A stretch of 64,000 nt of DNA from Paenibacillus sp. HW567 (GTDB lineage Bacteria; Bacillota; Bacilli; Paenibacillales; Paenibacillaceae). The stretch covers positions 284,667 to 348,666 of the forward strand of contig NZ_KB910518.1 in NCBI RefSeq assembly GCF_000374185.1, read 5' to 3'. Shown here piece by piece: positions 25,503-35,378 of the stretch. The notes beneath the pieces were generated by a model. The model was not told the origin of the DNA, made no database searches, and saw only the letters and a list, made by a program, of their open reading frames with translations. Every line of letters begins with the position of its first letter. Position 1 is the stretch's first letter. Both the position numbers and the translations under genes were made by a program.

Positions 25503-27695
25503 CTATTCTTCCACAGCGGCGAAGTGGAACAGCTTGCTCTGGAAATCGCCGTGCAGCTCCGGCAGGAGCAGTCCGGCGTACATCAGCCGGTCGCCTCCGT
25601 ATACAGCGCCGGTCTCCTTCAGCACATAGTCCTTCTCCGGGTCCAGCCCTTGAAGGCGCAGGCGCGGGCGGCTGGTGTTCGGTCCGGCCAGGACGCGGAA
25701 GTATCCGGCCAGAGCCTCGGAACGGTCTGCCGCCACGAACATCCAGGCCGTTTCGTTGCCCTCGAACGGCGAGAGCAGCCGGTACATGTCGCCCTGCTGG
25801 ACAAGGGAGCGGATCTCCTTGTAGAAGGCGACCTGTGCAGCAGCTTCGGCCTGTTCCTCAGGCGTGAACCGGGTCAGGTCCAGCTCGTAGCCGAAGTTGC
25901 CGGACATCGCAACATCGCCGCGCATGGAGAGCGGGGTACTGCGGTGAACCTGGTGGTTCGGCACCGCAGAGACATGCGAACCCATGCTGCTGGCAGGGTA
26001 GACGATGCTGGTGCCGTACTGGATCTTCAGGCGCTCGACGGCATCCGTGTTATCGCTGGTCCAGGTCTGCGGCATGTAATGGAGAATGCCCGGATCGAAC
26101 CTGCCGCCGCCGCCGGAGCAGCTTTCGAACAGCACATGCGGAAATGCGGAGGTGATTTCCTCCATTACCCGGTACAGCCCAAGCATATAGCGGTGGGCTG
26201 TTTCGCCCTGGCGCTCGGGCGGCAGAGCGGCTGAACCGATCTCGGTCATATGGCGGTTCATATCCCATTTGACATAGGTAATCGGAGCCGAAGCCAGTAC
26301 GCTGCTGACCGCTTGAACAATATAATCGCAGACCTCCTGGCGTGAGAGGTCGAGAATGAGCTGGTTGCGGGACTGGCTGCGTCTGCGGTCCGGCACGTGC
26401 AGGCACCAGTCGGGATGGGCACGGTACAGCTCGCTGTCCGGGGAAATCATCTCCGGCTCGAACCATAGGCCGAACTGCATGCCGAGCCGCCGGACACGCT
26501 CCACCAGATCAGGCAAGCCCTGCGGCAGCTTGCGCTGATCCACGAACCAGTCGCCCAGCGATGTGGTATCGTCGTCGCGGCGGCCAAACCAGCCGTCGTC
26601 GAGCACGAACAGCTCGATGCCAAGCTCTCCTCCGGCACGGGCGATGTCCTCGATTTTATCTGCATCGAAGCCGAAATAGGTGGCCTCCCAGTTGTTGATC
26701 AGCACCGGACGCGGCTCGTCGCGGTAGAGTCCCCTTGCCAGCCGGGTCCGGTACAGCCGGTGATACGTCCGGGACATGCCGCCGATGCCCTGGTTCGAGT
26801 AGACCAGCACCGCTTCCGGCGTCTGGAAGCTCTCGCCCGGCGCAAGCAGCCAGCGGAAGCCGAACGGATTGATCCCCATAGTCACCCGGGTAGTGCCGTA
26901 CTGATCCACATCGGCATGCGCGCTGAAGCTGCCGCTGTAGACCAGGCTGAAGCCGTAGGCCTCGCCGCTCTCTTCCCCGGTCTGCGGAGAGAGGAGGGCG
27001 AGGAACGGATTCTGCTGATGGCTGCTTGCTCCGCGTTTGCTGTCGATGCCCTGCCGGCCGCTGTGCAGCGGGGCGCGGACCAGATGGCGCTCCCGGGCCC
27101 AGGACCCGGACAACTGGATCAGCTCGTAGTTGTCGTGCGGGAAGTCGAGCGCTGCCGACAAGGCACGGTTCAGCTTAAGCGCGCCGCTTCCCGTATTGGT
27201 CAGCCGCGCGGAGCGGATAATGGCGTCGAAGCCGTGCATTACCGTGTAGGACAGCTCGGCGCGCAGGCCTGCGGCGGTATCCTCCAGCACCAGCAGCAGC
27301 GTTTCCGCTTCTTCAGCGCTTTCGGCGTACACGGCGGGCAGCCCTTCAAGCGCCGGTTTTCCTTTGACGATGCTATGGGATACATAAGTTAGCTCTGTCA
27401 CCGTAGTGCCATTCGTCAGCTCCGCTACATAAGCAGGCTCCCGGAAGTCGCCAGAGCCATACCCCGGATATTCCTGAGGCAGCGTGTCCAGGGAGAACGC
27501 AGGCTCCTTGGGATCAACGGTGCTGCTGAAGCCCATCGCTCCGGGACCGAAGAGGTCGGAAACGGCGGAGCTGCGGATTTTTTGACCCCAATGCAGATGT
27601 ACAGGGTAAGCGCCGCGCACAAGGCCGAATATATAGCTGGTATTTACGGTTTGCAGATGAAAGATTTGATGCTTGGCATCGTACATAATGGACAA
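25503..27695 (-). CDS. GH36 alpha-galactosidase
   Basis: 730-residue cytoplasmic enzyme of the tetrameric GH36 group: N-terminal beta-sandwich, central barrel from about residue 330 ('VLINNWEATYFGFD', 'LFVLDDGWFGRRDDD'), C-terminal sandwich. The nucleophile Asp lies in 'YVKWDMNRH' and the acid/base Asp in 'TSDNTDAVERLKIQYG'; 'CSGGGGRFD' is also conserved. It removes alpha-1,6-galactose from raffinose-type sugars or galactomannan fragments. TTG 27695 lies eight bases after AGGAGG; ATG 27686 is farther. It is a single gene with its own promoter. Confidence 0.93.
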   Translation of the reverse strand: MSIMYDAKHQIFHLQTVNTSYIFGLVRGAYPVHLHWGQKIRSSAVSDLFGPGAMGFSSTVDPKEPAFSLDTLPQEYPGYGSGDFREPAYVAELTNGTTVTELTYVSHSIVKGKPALEGLPAVYAESAEEAETLLLVLEDTAAGLRAELSYTVMHGFDAIIRSARLTNTGSGALKLNRALSAALDFPHDNYELIQLSGSWARERHLVRAPLHSGRQGIDSKRGASSHQQNPFLALLSPQTGEESGEAYGFSLVYSGSFSAHADVDQYGTTRVTMGINPFGFRWLLAPGESFQTPEAVLVYSNQGIGGMSRTYHRLYRTRLARGLYRDEPRPVLINNWEATYFGFDADKIEDIARAGGELGIELFVLDDGWFGRRDDDTTSLGDWFVDQRKLPQGLPDLVERVRRLGMQFGLWFEPEMISPDSELYRAHPDWCLHVPDRRRSQSRNQLILDLSRQEVCDYIVQAVSSVLASAPITYVKWDMNRHMTEIGSAALPPERQGETAHRYMLGLYRVMEEITSAFPHVLFESCSGGGGRFDPGILHYMPQTWTSDNTDAVERLKIQYGTSIVYPASSMGSHVSAVPNHQVHRSTPLSMRGDVAMSGNFGYELDLTRFTPEEQAEAAAQVAFYKEIRSLVQQGDMYRLLSPFEGNETAWMFVAADRSEALAGYFRVLAGPNTSRPRLRLQGLDPEKDYVLKETGAVYGGDRLMYAGLLLPELHGDFQSKLFHFAAVEE

Positions 27696-27720
27696 GGTAA
27701 CAACCTCCTGAAATATGCTG

Positions 27721-27803
27721 TGTAAGCGTAATATGGAGAGACAGCCTCATTATAAGTCCGTTCCGCAGCCAAGCGTATGGAGAAAAGCAGAGTCCATATG
27801 GAC
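27721..27803 (-). promoter_or_regulatory. Promoter region of the alpha-galactosidase gene with a 12-bp palindrome
   Basis: On the minus strand a perfect TATAAT (27749-27754) lies 54 bases before the TTG start. A perfect palindrome GTCCATATGGAC (27792-27803) lies about 50 bases upstream of the expected transcription start, a usual activator position. A half-match to a catabolite-responsive element (TGTAAGCG at 27721) lies just after the start. The -35 region is weak. Confidence 0.45.
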
Positions 27804-27829
27804 GAATGTCGTCTTTTTACTGAACAGGA

Positions 27830-30355
27830 TTATTCCACTTGCCGTAATCTTTCCACGATAGTAGCTTTGGCCAGCATACGATAAGAGCTCAGAGTGACCG
27901 TAAAAGCAATAATCCCAAGCAGCGGAATGACCAGAATAAATGGCAGCCAGCCCATATGGAATACAGTGAACGCGATGTTGTCTGCTATGCTCTTGGAAAT
28001 ATTGTAGGTCAAAAATACACCCAGGCTGGAAGTAATGGCTGCTGTGAACAGCACATTGTACATTCCTTCATAGATCAGTACCCTTTTCAACTGGCGTTTG
28101 GTCATCCCGATGCTCTCCAGCAGCGCAAATTCGTTCCTGCGGCTTATCACCCCGGTCAGCACGGTATTGATATAGTTGACTATTCCAATCAATGCGATTA
28201 CAAAGCTAAGCCCATATCCGACTGTTTGAAAAATACGAATAAATCCGCCCAGCTCATCTCTGTAATCCGCTCTTGATTTGTATACCAGATCATTTGTAGC
28301 GGATGTTAGACCCTTCACTGTTTGAGCTACACTGTCCAGCTTGGACGAGTCCACATGAAGCGTTGCGGATAAGGCCATAGACGGCTTGCTTTTTGATGGC
28401 AGAGCCCTGTCCAATTCCGAAGAAGGGAAGAAGGCATTGTAGCCGTTGGCTGAGAAAGATTTTGTTGTTGCGGCATACAGGGCATTATACTTCAACACGG
28501 CCAGTACCTCGTAGCTCTTTCCAAGGCTGCCATATTGAATAAGGTCACCGGGATGGTAGTACACTGTATTTTCTTCAGGCGTAACCAGCGATTCCGTGAT
28601 CAGCACGTAGCTGCCGGAGTCGAACTTTTGTTTATCAAAAGTGCCCTCTATCACATCCTTTTGCACCAAATCATACCAGCCGGGATCTATCCCATACAGA
28701 TTAAGCCAAATGAAATCTTCTTTTATTGTGGACGCGATAAGGGGGTCAGGTTTGGGGACTGTGGTCAGTGGCTCTAGAACGGCACGGATGTTAGCGTCAA
28801 TAGGATACAGATCGGTATTATAATACACATTGTCCACACTCTCGACTCCGTCAATCTTGCTCAACTTGCTTCGGACTTCCGCCGAGAGACTATAAGGATC
28901 GCCCTCCCGTTCCCCCCGCGTGGCAATTGCAGTATTATTGATTACTAAATCACCATTAATAAAAGAAGACAGGTACTTATTGACATTCAGCGAGGAAATC
29001 ACAGTAAAGATAATACTGAACAGGACAATGCTTAAGGATAGAGAGGTCAGCATCAGGAACAGCTTTTTTTTATTCCGGAACAGGTTGGAAAAAGCCATGC
29101 TGTACAGCTTCGCCCCGCGCTTCGAGCGTTTGTGAATCCGGCGTCCGCTGCTGAGTCCCGTGAATTTGACCGCTTCTACCGGAGCAATCCGTGCGGCCAT
29201 CCGGCCAGGCTTGTTCGCGGCGATCCACACCGTGAGATAAGAGAACACAGCCGCTCCGGCAAAAATCCATGGACTGGCCGAATAGGAAGGCTCAACCGGC
29301 TCACTGGATAGAGTGCTAAGCATGGGGACCAGCAATCGTCCAATAAAGTACCCTGAAGCCAGGCCAACAGGCAAGGCTGCAATGTACAGGAGCTGCGCCT
29401 GAATGCCAATCATCCGTTTAAGCTGTTTGGGAGTTGCCCCAATCGCCTTCAGCAGTCCATAGAACTTCACATCCCGTACAACGGATATGTAGAAAATATT
29501 ATAAATGAGCAAATATCCGCTAAGCATGATGATGAACACGACAGCCAGATAAGGGATTAAGGAGAGGATATTCTCCGAAAGTGAAGAGGTGCTGTATGCC
29601 CAGTTCACCCCGTACGGTACGTCGAGACCTGTATCCTTGAGTACCTTATTGAGTTTTTGCTCGATATCGACAGCGTTGTTGAACATCACCGACAGCTCGG
29701 AGGTGTTCACGTAGGAGTTGCTGGCTTTGGACAGGACCGGGTCGATAGAGGCCAGGTTCTTCTTTACAAAGGCATCCGAGACAAACGCCAGTCCTGCAAG
29801 CGCCAAATGCGCATCTGCTTCATAGAAGCCTGAAATGACAAAATCCTGCCGGATGACCCGCTCGTTCGTATCAATGTCGAGGGATACCTTCTCGCCGAGC
29901 GCATGCTTGATTCCAAGCTTGTCCATCGCCCAGGTATTAAGGACAAGCTCATTCTCGGCGGCAGGCAGCCCGCCTGCAATGAATTGGATAAATCCGTGTT
30001 TCGCATAGCTGCTGTCGATCCGCTTGACCTCTACCCGACTATCCTTGAACACCGGATTGATGATTTCACCCGCGTTAAGCGAAATGCCATATTCCCTTAT
30101 TGAGGGGTGTTTCTTAAGAATTTCAACCTGGGCCGGAGTTAAATATTTGAAGCCGCCGTGGAAATCAGTGCCCACTGTTTTCATCTGTGCCAGTTCCATA
30201 GACTTATTGAGACTCATGACCATCGTGAAGACCGAAGTAATTAACAGGGTAGTCAAAATAACGGCACACATGACGGCCAAATTTCGTATTGGATTTGCTC
30301 TAAGGCTTTTCAGTGAAAGACGGTACACCATTTTTCGATTATTGGTCTCTATCAT
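27830..30355 (-). CDS. FtsX/MacB-like ABC transporter permease
   Basis: 841-residue permease. One N-terminal membrane helix (about 22-48), a large extracytoplasmic domain (about 50-260), three helices with the FtsX motif ('SVVRDVKFYGLLKAIGATPKQLKRMI'), a second helix near 435 with another extracytoplasmic domain, and three C-terminal helices ('RRNEFALLESIGMTKRQLKRVL'). This duplicated FtsX layout occurs in transporters that extrude or relocate lipids and peptides at the membrane. ATG overlaps the stop of the ATPase gene (ATGA). It is the last gene of the operon; the substrate is unknown. Confidence 0.88.
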   Translation of the reverse strand: MIETNNRKMVYRLSLKSLRANPIRNLAVMCAVILTTLLITSVFTMVMSLNKSMELAQMKTVGTDFHGGFKYLTPAQVEILKKHPSIREYGISLNAGEIINPVFKDSRVEVKRIDSSYAKHGFIQFIAGGLPAAENELVLNTWAMDKLGIKHALGEKVSLDIDTNERVIRQDFVISGFYEADAHLALAGLAFVSDAFVKKNLASIDPVLSKASNSYVNTSELSVMFNNAVDIEQKLNKVLKDTGLDVPYGVNWAYSTSSLSENILSLIPYLAVVFIIMLSGYLLIYNIFYISVVRDVKFYGLLKAIGATPKQLKRMIGIQAQLLYIAALPVGLASGYFIGRLLVPMLSTLSSEPVEPSYSASPWIFAGAAVFSYLTVWIAANKPGRMAARIAPVEAVKFTGLSSGRRIHKRSKRGAKLYSMAFSNLFRNKKKLFLMLTSLSLSIVLFSIIFTVISSLNVNKYLSSFINGDLVINNTAIATRGEREGDPYSLSAEVRSKLSKIDGVESVDNVYYNTDLYPIDANIRAVLEPLTTVPKPDPLIASTIKEDFIWLNLYGIDPGWYDLVQKDVIEGTFDKQKFDSGSYVLITESLVTPEENTVYYHPGDLIQYGSLGKSYEVLAVLKYNALYAATTKSFSANGYNAFFPSSELDRALPSKSKPSMALSATLHVDSSKLDSVAQTVKGLTSATNDLVYKSRADYRDELGGFIRIFQTVGYGLSFVIALIGIVNYINTVLTGVISRRNEFALLESIGMTKRQLKRVLIYEGMYNVLFTAAITSSLGVFLTYNISKSIADNIAFTVFHMGWLPFILVIPLLGIIAFTVTLSSYRMLAKATIVERLRQVE

Positions 30356-31050
30356 AGCGGGCTTGCTCCGGGGGCAGGCGAGCTGCCGGATACGATTCTG
30401 CCATCTTCGATTCGAATGATCCGGTCGGCGGTCTGGGCGATATTCTCGTTATGAGTAATCATTACAATCGTCTGGTTGAATTTCTCACTCATTTGTTTCA
30501 GCAAAATAAGCACTTCCTGGCTGGTTTTGCTGTCCAGATTGCCGGTGGGCTCATCAGCAAGGATAATAGAAGGCTTGGTAGCGAGTGCCCGGGCAATAGC
30601 GACACGCTGCTGCTGTCCCCCTGAGAGGTTGGAGGGCAGACTGTGGATTTTGTCCTGAAGCCCCAAAGCCCGAATGACTTGATCCAGGTATCCCTGATCT
30701 ATCTTGCCGCCGTCAAGCTCCAGGGGCAGCAGAATATTTTCCAGTACATTTAGAATGGGAACCAGATTATAGCTCTGGAACACAAAGCCAACGGACCGGC
30801 GTCTGAAAATCGTTAGCTTCTCATCGCTCATCGTAAAAATATCATTCCCATCCACATACACCTTGCCTTCCGTAGCCCGGTCCAAACCGCCGAGCATGTG
30901 CAGCAGGGTACTTTTTCCGCTGCCGCTGGTGCCGACAATAGCAACAAATTCTCCTTTCTCCACGCTAAGGGATACATCATCCAGGGCTTTGACCGTCCGC
31001 GTGCCTTTTCCGTAGTGCTTCTTCAAATTTTCCATTTTTAATAGGGGCAT
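30352..31050 (-). CDS. ABC transporter ATP-binding protein (LolD/MacB type)
   Basis: 232 residues with Walker A 'GTSGSGKST', Q-loop 'VFQSYNLVP', signature '[15 protein letters not shown]', Walker B '[12 protein letters not shown]' and H-loop 'ITHNE'. Sequence style matches ATPases paired with FtsX-type permeases, here the next gene. GGAGGG lies 11 bases before ATG 31050. The gap of 96 bases to the kinase gene upstream contains no clear terminator, so one operon is likely. Confidence 0.92.
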   Translation of the reverse strand: MPLLKMENLKKHYGKGTRTVKALDDVSLSVEKGEFVAIVGTSGSGKSTLLHMLGGLDRATEGKVYVDGNDIFTMSDEKLTIFRRRSVGFVFQSYNLVPILNVLENILLPLELDGGKIDQGYLDQVIRALGLQDKIHSLPSNLSGGQQQRVAIARALATKPSIILADEPTGNLDSKTSQEVLILLKQMSEKFNQTIVMITHNENIAQTADRIIRIEDGRIVSGSSPAPGASPL

Positions 31051-31146
31051 TAGTTGTCGATCCCTCCAGTATCTGTTGTTTTACCCTCCCAAGATAGCAG
31101 ATGATTCTAACTGGGCCGTGTCTGAAATCTGACAGTAATGACACAT

Positions 31147-32181
31147 TTAGAGCTGCGGCAGAAAAATGGAGATGACCGTACCTTTGCCGGATTCGGATGC
31201 AGCAGTAATAAAACCTCCCTGCAGAGTAATGATTTTTCGCGCCAAAAACAACCCGATACCGACGCCTTCATATTCGCGTGCCGCCTGCCCGCGGTAGAAA
31301 CGTTTGAAAATATGCTCCAGCTCATCTTCGGGAATTCCAATTCCGGAGTCTGAAATATCAATGCGGGTGAACATTTCATTGCTTGCCGCCTGAATGGTTA
31401 TACTGCCGCCTGATCTGGTATATTTCACGGAGTTCTCCAGCAGGTTGAACAAGGCTTCACCCGTCCACGGCAAATCGTGCCGGGCTTTGATCAGCGGGTC
31501 ACAGTTCACATGAATGGAGATTTGCTTGCTCTCTGCACGGGTGTGAACTTGGGCTACAGCTCTATTTACCGTCCGTACTACGGAGTTCGCCTTGCTGCTC
31601 AGAGTAATCATGCCCGACTCCAGCCGCGACAGCTTAACCAAAGAAGAGATGAGCCATTCGAGCTTCTCCGATTGAGATTGAATCTGCTCCACCATAAACC
31701 GGGTGTCTTCGGAGCCTTCAGGCCTCTCGGCAAGCAGTTGGCTGTACAGCATAATATTGGAGAGGGGAGTTTTGGTCTGATGGGAAATATCGGAGATTAA
31801 TTCTTTCATGTTGTTCTTCTCGGTTTCCAGGCTCAAGCCGCTCGCTCTGGAGATCTCTATGTACCGCATTAACTTATGTTCCATTGAAGAGAGGGCGGTT
31901 TCCTCGAAGGGAGTCGCGGGCTTCCTGCCTTGAATAGCTCCATCTATCATTTCGTCCATAGTTTCCATAAAGGCTGTAATTTGACTTCGTAGCGACCAGT
32001 TCCATGCCCCGCCCAAGATCAGCATCGTGACTGCAAAGAGCAAGGTGAGCCGAAGGAAGGCGGGGGCCGTTCCCCCCAGAATAGTGGCTGCCGCCGCATA
32101 TCCCAAGACCAGCGTAACGAATAATGCGGAGAACATCAGATTGATCCCCTTGGAACGTTGTACCTGCCGGCTTTTCTTCAT
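31147..32181 (-). CDS. Sensor histidine kinase
   Basis: 344-residue kinase with two membrane helices at about 18-65 joined by a very short loop, so it lacks a real extracellular sensor, like kinases that sense through a partner transporter. HisKA motif 'SDISHQTKTPLSN' with H134; HATPase boxes 'LLENSVKYT', 'DSGIGIPEDE' and 'GVGIGLFLAR'. ATG 32181 overlaps the regulator's stop (ATGA) and has GGAAAGG upstream. The four-gene order regulator-kinase-ATPase-permease suggests that the transporter is both target and co-sensor (inference). Confidence 0.9.
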   Translation of the reverse strand: MKKSRQVQRSKGINLMFSALFVTLVLGYAAAATILGGTAPAFLRLTLLFAVTMLILGGAWNWSLRSQITAFMETMDEMIDGAIQGRKPATPFEETALSSMEHKLMRYIEISRASGLSLETEKNNMKELISDISHQTKTPLSNIMLYSQLLAERPEGSEDTRFMVEQIQSQSEKLEWLISSLVKLSRLESGMITLSSKANSVVRTVNRAVAQVHTRAESKQISIHVNCDPLIKARHDLPWTGEALFNLLENSVKYTRSGGSITIQAASNEMFTRIDISDSGIGIPEDELEHIFKRFYRGQAAREYEGVGIGLFLARKIITLQGGFITAASESGKGTVISIFLPQL

Positions 32182-32864
32182 GGATGCTGCCTTTCCGACC
32201 ACATATACCCGAGACCGTAGACCGTTTTTATATAATTCGGAGCAGAAGGATCATCTTCAATCTTGGCCCGCAGCCGTTTAACCGCTACTGTAAGTGCATT
32301 CTCATCCACAAAGTCCGCCTCCTGGGACCAGATTTTGTGGATGAGCTGCTCTCTGTCCAGAATATTTCCGGGATTCGACACCAGGATTTTCAGGAGCTTC
32401 TGTTCCGTTCTGCTAAGGAGCAAGGGCTGTGAGTTCTTATAATACTCCATCTTTGCAAAATCAAAGCTCAGGGGTCCGAGCGTAATCTTGTTACCGCTGG
32501 GGGAAGCCGCTCTTTTAAGAACAGCCATCACTCTTGCCCGCAGAACCATAAGGCTGAACGGCTTGGTGATGTAGTCATCCCCTCCCAGCTCAAATCCTGT
32601 AACAATATCAGGCTCCATGTCGTTGGCTGTCAAAAAAATGATGGGCACCTGGGAGGAGCTGCGAAGCTTTTCACAGTAATCCAGTCCGCTTCCGTCCGGG
32701 AGATTGATATCAAGAATAATCAGGTCAATTTTCTGTGAGGAGACGATTTGCTCTGCAGTGGCAATGTCATAGGCTTGTTCGATATGCAGATCATTATGGG
32801 ACAGGGTGAGGGCAATCCCCTTATTGAGACTGCGGTCGTCTTCGACGATCAATAATCTTGTCAT
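32178..32864 (-). CDS. OmpR-family response regulator
   Basis: 228 residues: receiver domain with D9/D10, phospho-acceptor D52 in 'LIILDINLPDGSG' and lysine in 'YITKPFS'; C-terminal winged helix ('RTEQKLLKILVSNPGNILDREQLIHKIW', 'VKRLRAKIEDD'). ATG 32864 follows AAGGAGCC; longer readings lack a binding site. First gene of the leftward operon. It is expected to activate the ATPase and permease genes downstream. Confidence 0.92.
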   Translation of the reverse strand: MTRLLIVEDDRSLNKGIALTLSHNDLHIEQAYDIATAEQIVSSQKIDLIILDINLPDGSGLDYCEKLRSSSQVPIIFLTANDMEPDIVTGFELGGDDYITKPFSLMVLRARVMAVLKRAASPSGNKITLGPLSFDFAKMEYYKNSQPLLLSRTEQKLLKILVSNPGNILDREQLIHKIWSQEADFVDENALTVAVKRLRAKIEDDPSAPNYIKTVYGLGYMWSERQHP

Positions 32865-33114
32865 GACTTCAGGCTCCTTCGTTCTTCGAGATGCTGTTAC
32901 AGCCTTATCAGGTGTGCTGGAATAATTATACACAGCAATAACGCAGCTTGAACAGCCAATACGAACCCGGTCCAGTGCCCGGTAGTCTGCGGTCGCAGAG
33001 CCTCCCCGACTAAGGTCCAGTACATAAAACCGTCCCCGGTCTGTTTTGAAAGTCTGCGGATTACCCTAGAATAAGGCTATAAGGTTCAAGGTTAACGAAA
33101 GGCGGTGAGAAAAA

Positions 33115-33417
33115 ATGCAAAGAAGACAAGGTAACGGACTTGCGATCATCCTGATCGTGCTTGGAGCGATTATGCTGATGGGGATTGCCCTTCCTTTGAT
33201 CCACGGAGTGTTCAGACTGCTGTTCCCGATATTGCTGGTTGTTCTCGGATACTACGGAATCAAAAGCGGACGCAAAATTATCGGTTGGGTGGTAATGTTC
33301 ATCGGTGTTATGTCCCTGATCGCCAAGCTTTCCTGGATCATCGGACCGCTGCTCGGTATCGCGCTGGTGGTTTGGGGTATCTCGGTGCTGAAGGGCAAGA
33401 GCAACAGAACATATTAA
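33115..33417 (+). CDS. liaI: LiaI-like small membrane protein
   Basis: 100-residue protein made almost entirely of short hydrophobic helices with glycine ('GLAIILIVLGAIMLMGIALPLI', 'LFPILLVVLGYYGIKSGRKIIGWVVMFIGVMSLI'). This resembles the LiaI/LiaF transmembrane domain. LiaI anchors the PspA-like LiaH to the membrane under cell-envelope stress. First gene of a rightward operon containing the rest of the lia genes. A GGCGGTGAG binding site precedes ATG. Confidence 0.8.
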   Translation: MQRRQGNGLAIILIVLGAIMLMGIALPLIHGVFRLLFPILLVVLGYYGIKSGRKIIGWVVMFIGVMSLIAKLSWIIGPLLGIALVVWGISVLKGKSNRTY

Positions 33418-33462
33418 TGTTTGGAAATTACTTATTTAGAAGCAGGGAGGGAGCAGGAAATC

Positions 33463-34140
33463 ATGAGTGTTTTTCGCCGCATGAGAGATATTACCGTAGC
33501 TAACTTGAATGAACGACTGGAGCAGAGCCAGGACCCGGTGAAGCTGATTGATCAATTTCTACATTCAACCCGTGAGGAAATCGCCGAGGCCGAGAGGCTG
33601 TACCAGCAGTATGCAGCGCATACGAAGCAGTTGCAACAACAGGTAAATCAGGCGACAGCAATGAAAAATAAGCGTGAAGAGCAGGCACTGCTGGCGCTGA
33701 AGGCAGGCGAGGATCATCTGGCTAAGCTGGCGCTGCAGGAGAAGATCATTCACGAGGAAAAGCTGGAGCAGTACAGCGGTCTGCTGGAGCAGAGCCAGCA
33801 ATCACTGTTCGAGCTTGAAGGCCAGCTTAACGAGCTAAAATTAGAGTATCAGACCGTGTACAGCAAACGCCAGTATTATGCAGCACGGATGGAATCGCTG
33901 CGGCTGCAGCAGCGCATGAACCAAAGAGCCACTGCTTACGGCAATGGCGGTGACGTTCCCAAGATGTTCGGCCGGCTGGAAGACCGGATGACGGATTGGG
34001 AGCTGGAAGCGAACAGCCTGCGCGATTTGCGCCGCATGGGACAGGAATACGCACTGCAGGCCGGAGAAACGGTGGCCACTATCCTGGAGAGAGAAATGGC
34101 CAGGCTGAAGGAGAAGCTGAACAACGATGGAAAGGAGTAG
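33463..34140 (+). CDS. liaH: PspA/IM30 family protein (LiaH-like), first paralogue
   Basis: 225-residue phage-shock protein A homologue, almost wholly alpha-helical coiled coil: 'MSVFRRMRDITVANLNERLEQSQDPVKLIDQFL' is the N-terminal amphipathic start, then long hairpin helices rich in Gln and Glu. These proteins assemble on damaged membranes as ESCRT-III-like scaffolds. ATG 33463 matches the conserved N-terminus. The longer reading to 33421 overlaps nothing useful. Confidence 0.88.
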   Translation: MSVFRRMRDITVANLNERLEQSQDPVKLIDQFLHSTREEIAEAERLYQQYAAHTKQLQQQVNQATAMKNKREEQALLALKAGEDHLAKLALQEKIIHEEKLEQYSGLLEQSQQSLFELEGQLNELKLEYQTVYSKRQYYAARMESLRLQQRMNQRATAYGNGGDVPKMFGRLEDRMTDWELEANSLRDLRRMGQEYALQAGETVATILEREMARLKEKLNNDGKE

Positions 34141-34144
34141 GACT

Positions 34145-34630
34145 ATGACCCGATTGTATCGTTCCACCCGTGACAAGGTGATGACAGGGCTGGCTGGCGG
34201 ATTGTCCGAGACGCTCGGTATTGACTCCACACTGTTTCGGATTCTGCTGCTGGTCAGTATTCCTTTTACCGGCGGGGCCACAATTCTGGTATACTTCATC
34301 GCCGCGATTGTTATTCCCAAGGAGCCTACCCAGTATAATCCTTTCGGACCCGGGCCCGGAGCGCCGGGCGGACCTTATGGCGGACCCTACTCGGGCAGAC
34401 CTGAGCATGGACGGGGCCCTCAAGGCCCTCAGGGTCCTTACGGACAGGGAAGTTACGGCCCCTATGGCGGCCAGCCGGGCTATAACCCCGGTTATGACAA
34501 AGCTAATGCTAATCCGGCACAGGACTCCGGTCTGGATGCCATGATGAAAGATATTGAGAAGAAGGCCCTGCAAAAAGAAGTCGAAGAGCTCAAACAAAAA
34601 CTTGCTAAATACGAGAAGGGAGAAGTGTAA
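34145..34630 (+). CDS. pspC: PspC-domain membrane protein with Gly/Pro-rich linker
   Basis: 161 residues. The N-terminal PspC domain ('LYRSTRDKVMTGLAGGLSETLGIDSTLFRILLLVSIP') carries membrane segments up to about residue 60. A Gly/Pro/Tyr-rich low-complexity stretch (about 66-120) follows, then a charged C-terminal coiled coil ('MMKDIEKKALQKEVEELKQKL') that could dock onto a PspA protein. It sits between the two pspA paralogues. GGAGTAGGAC precedes ATG 34145. Confidence 0.88.
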   Translation: MTRLYRSTRDKVMTGLAGGLSETLGIDSTLFRILLLVSIPFTGGATILVYFIAAIVIPKEPTQYNPFGPGPGAPGGPYGGPYSGRPEHGRGPQGPQGPYGQGSYGPYGGQPGYNPGYDKANANPAQDSGLDAMMKDIEKKALQKEVEELKQKLAKYEKGEV

Positions 34631-34633
34631 ATT

Positions 34634-35332
34634 ATGGGAGTATTTCAACGGATTAAGGATATGACAAAGGCGTCGGTTAATGACCTGCTGGATAAGGTAG
34701 AGGACCCAATCGTAATGCTGAACCAATATCTGCGCGATATGGAGGCTGAAATTCACGAAGCTGAGGTAACCGTAGCGAAGCAGATGGCTAATGAGCGGCG
34801 CATGAAGCAGCGTGTAGAGGAAGCAGCCAAGGTATCCGGACAACGTGCGGCACAGGCTGAGCTGGCGCTGAAGAATGGCCAGGAGGAAGTTACCCGCAAG
34901 CTGCTGGAAGAAAAGATCTACTTCGACCAGAAGTTCACCGAATACAGCGAGCTTCACGCTCAGGCAGAGGCTCAGGCCAAGGAATTGGTACAGCAGCTAC
35001 ATGACATGAAGGATGAGTTCTACAAGCTGCGCAACAAACGCAACGAGCTGGTATCCCGGGCTCAAATGGCTAAGGCCAAGAAGCAAATGTCGCAAATCAG
35101 CAGCGTTCATGCCATCGAAAGCGGCAGCGCATCGCTCGGCTTCCACCGCATGGAAGAGAAAATTATGCAGCTTGAAGCGGAAGCGGATGTTATGCGCGCC
35201 CCTTACAGCCCTTCTTATACCAAACCGGTTGACGTCGAAAAGCAACTGAAGGTGGATGAGCAGCTCGCCGCACTCAAGAGCAAGCTGAACGGAGCTCCGG
35301 CTTCCCCATCCTTGGACAAAAAAGAAGATTAA
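34634..35332 (+). CDS. pspA: PspA/IM30 family protein, second paralogue
   Basis: 232-residue PspA homologue starting '[25 protein letters not shown]', closer to canonical PspA than the first paralogue. It has long coiled-coil helices and a flexible C-terminus ending in 'KKED'. It starts three bases after pspC behind GGGAGAAG, so the pair is translationally linked. Two differently diverged PspA proteins may form mixed assemblies or serve different signals. Confidence 0.9.
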   Translation: MGVFQRIKDMTKASVNDLLDKVEDPIVMLNQYLRDMEAEIHEAEVTVAKQMANERRMKQRVEEAAKVSGQRAAQAELALKNGQEEVTRKLLEEKIYFDQKFTEYSELHAQAEAQAKELVQQLHDMKDEFYKLRNKRNELVSRAQMAKAKKQMSQISSVHAIESGSASLGFHRMEEKIMQLEAEADVMRAPYSPSYTKPVDVEKQLKVDEQLAALKSKLNGAPASPSLDKKED

Positions 35333-35378
35333 AGCCTGTTCCTAAATACCAGGCAGATATGATATGCTGTACAAAGCA

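Noticed and set aside
25164..26234. Plus-strand frames at 25164-25361 and 25371-26234
   Set aside because: The first lies in the degenerate inverted repeats, the second mostly opposite the GH36 gene. Neither shows family features or a credible start.
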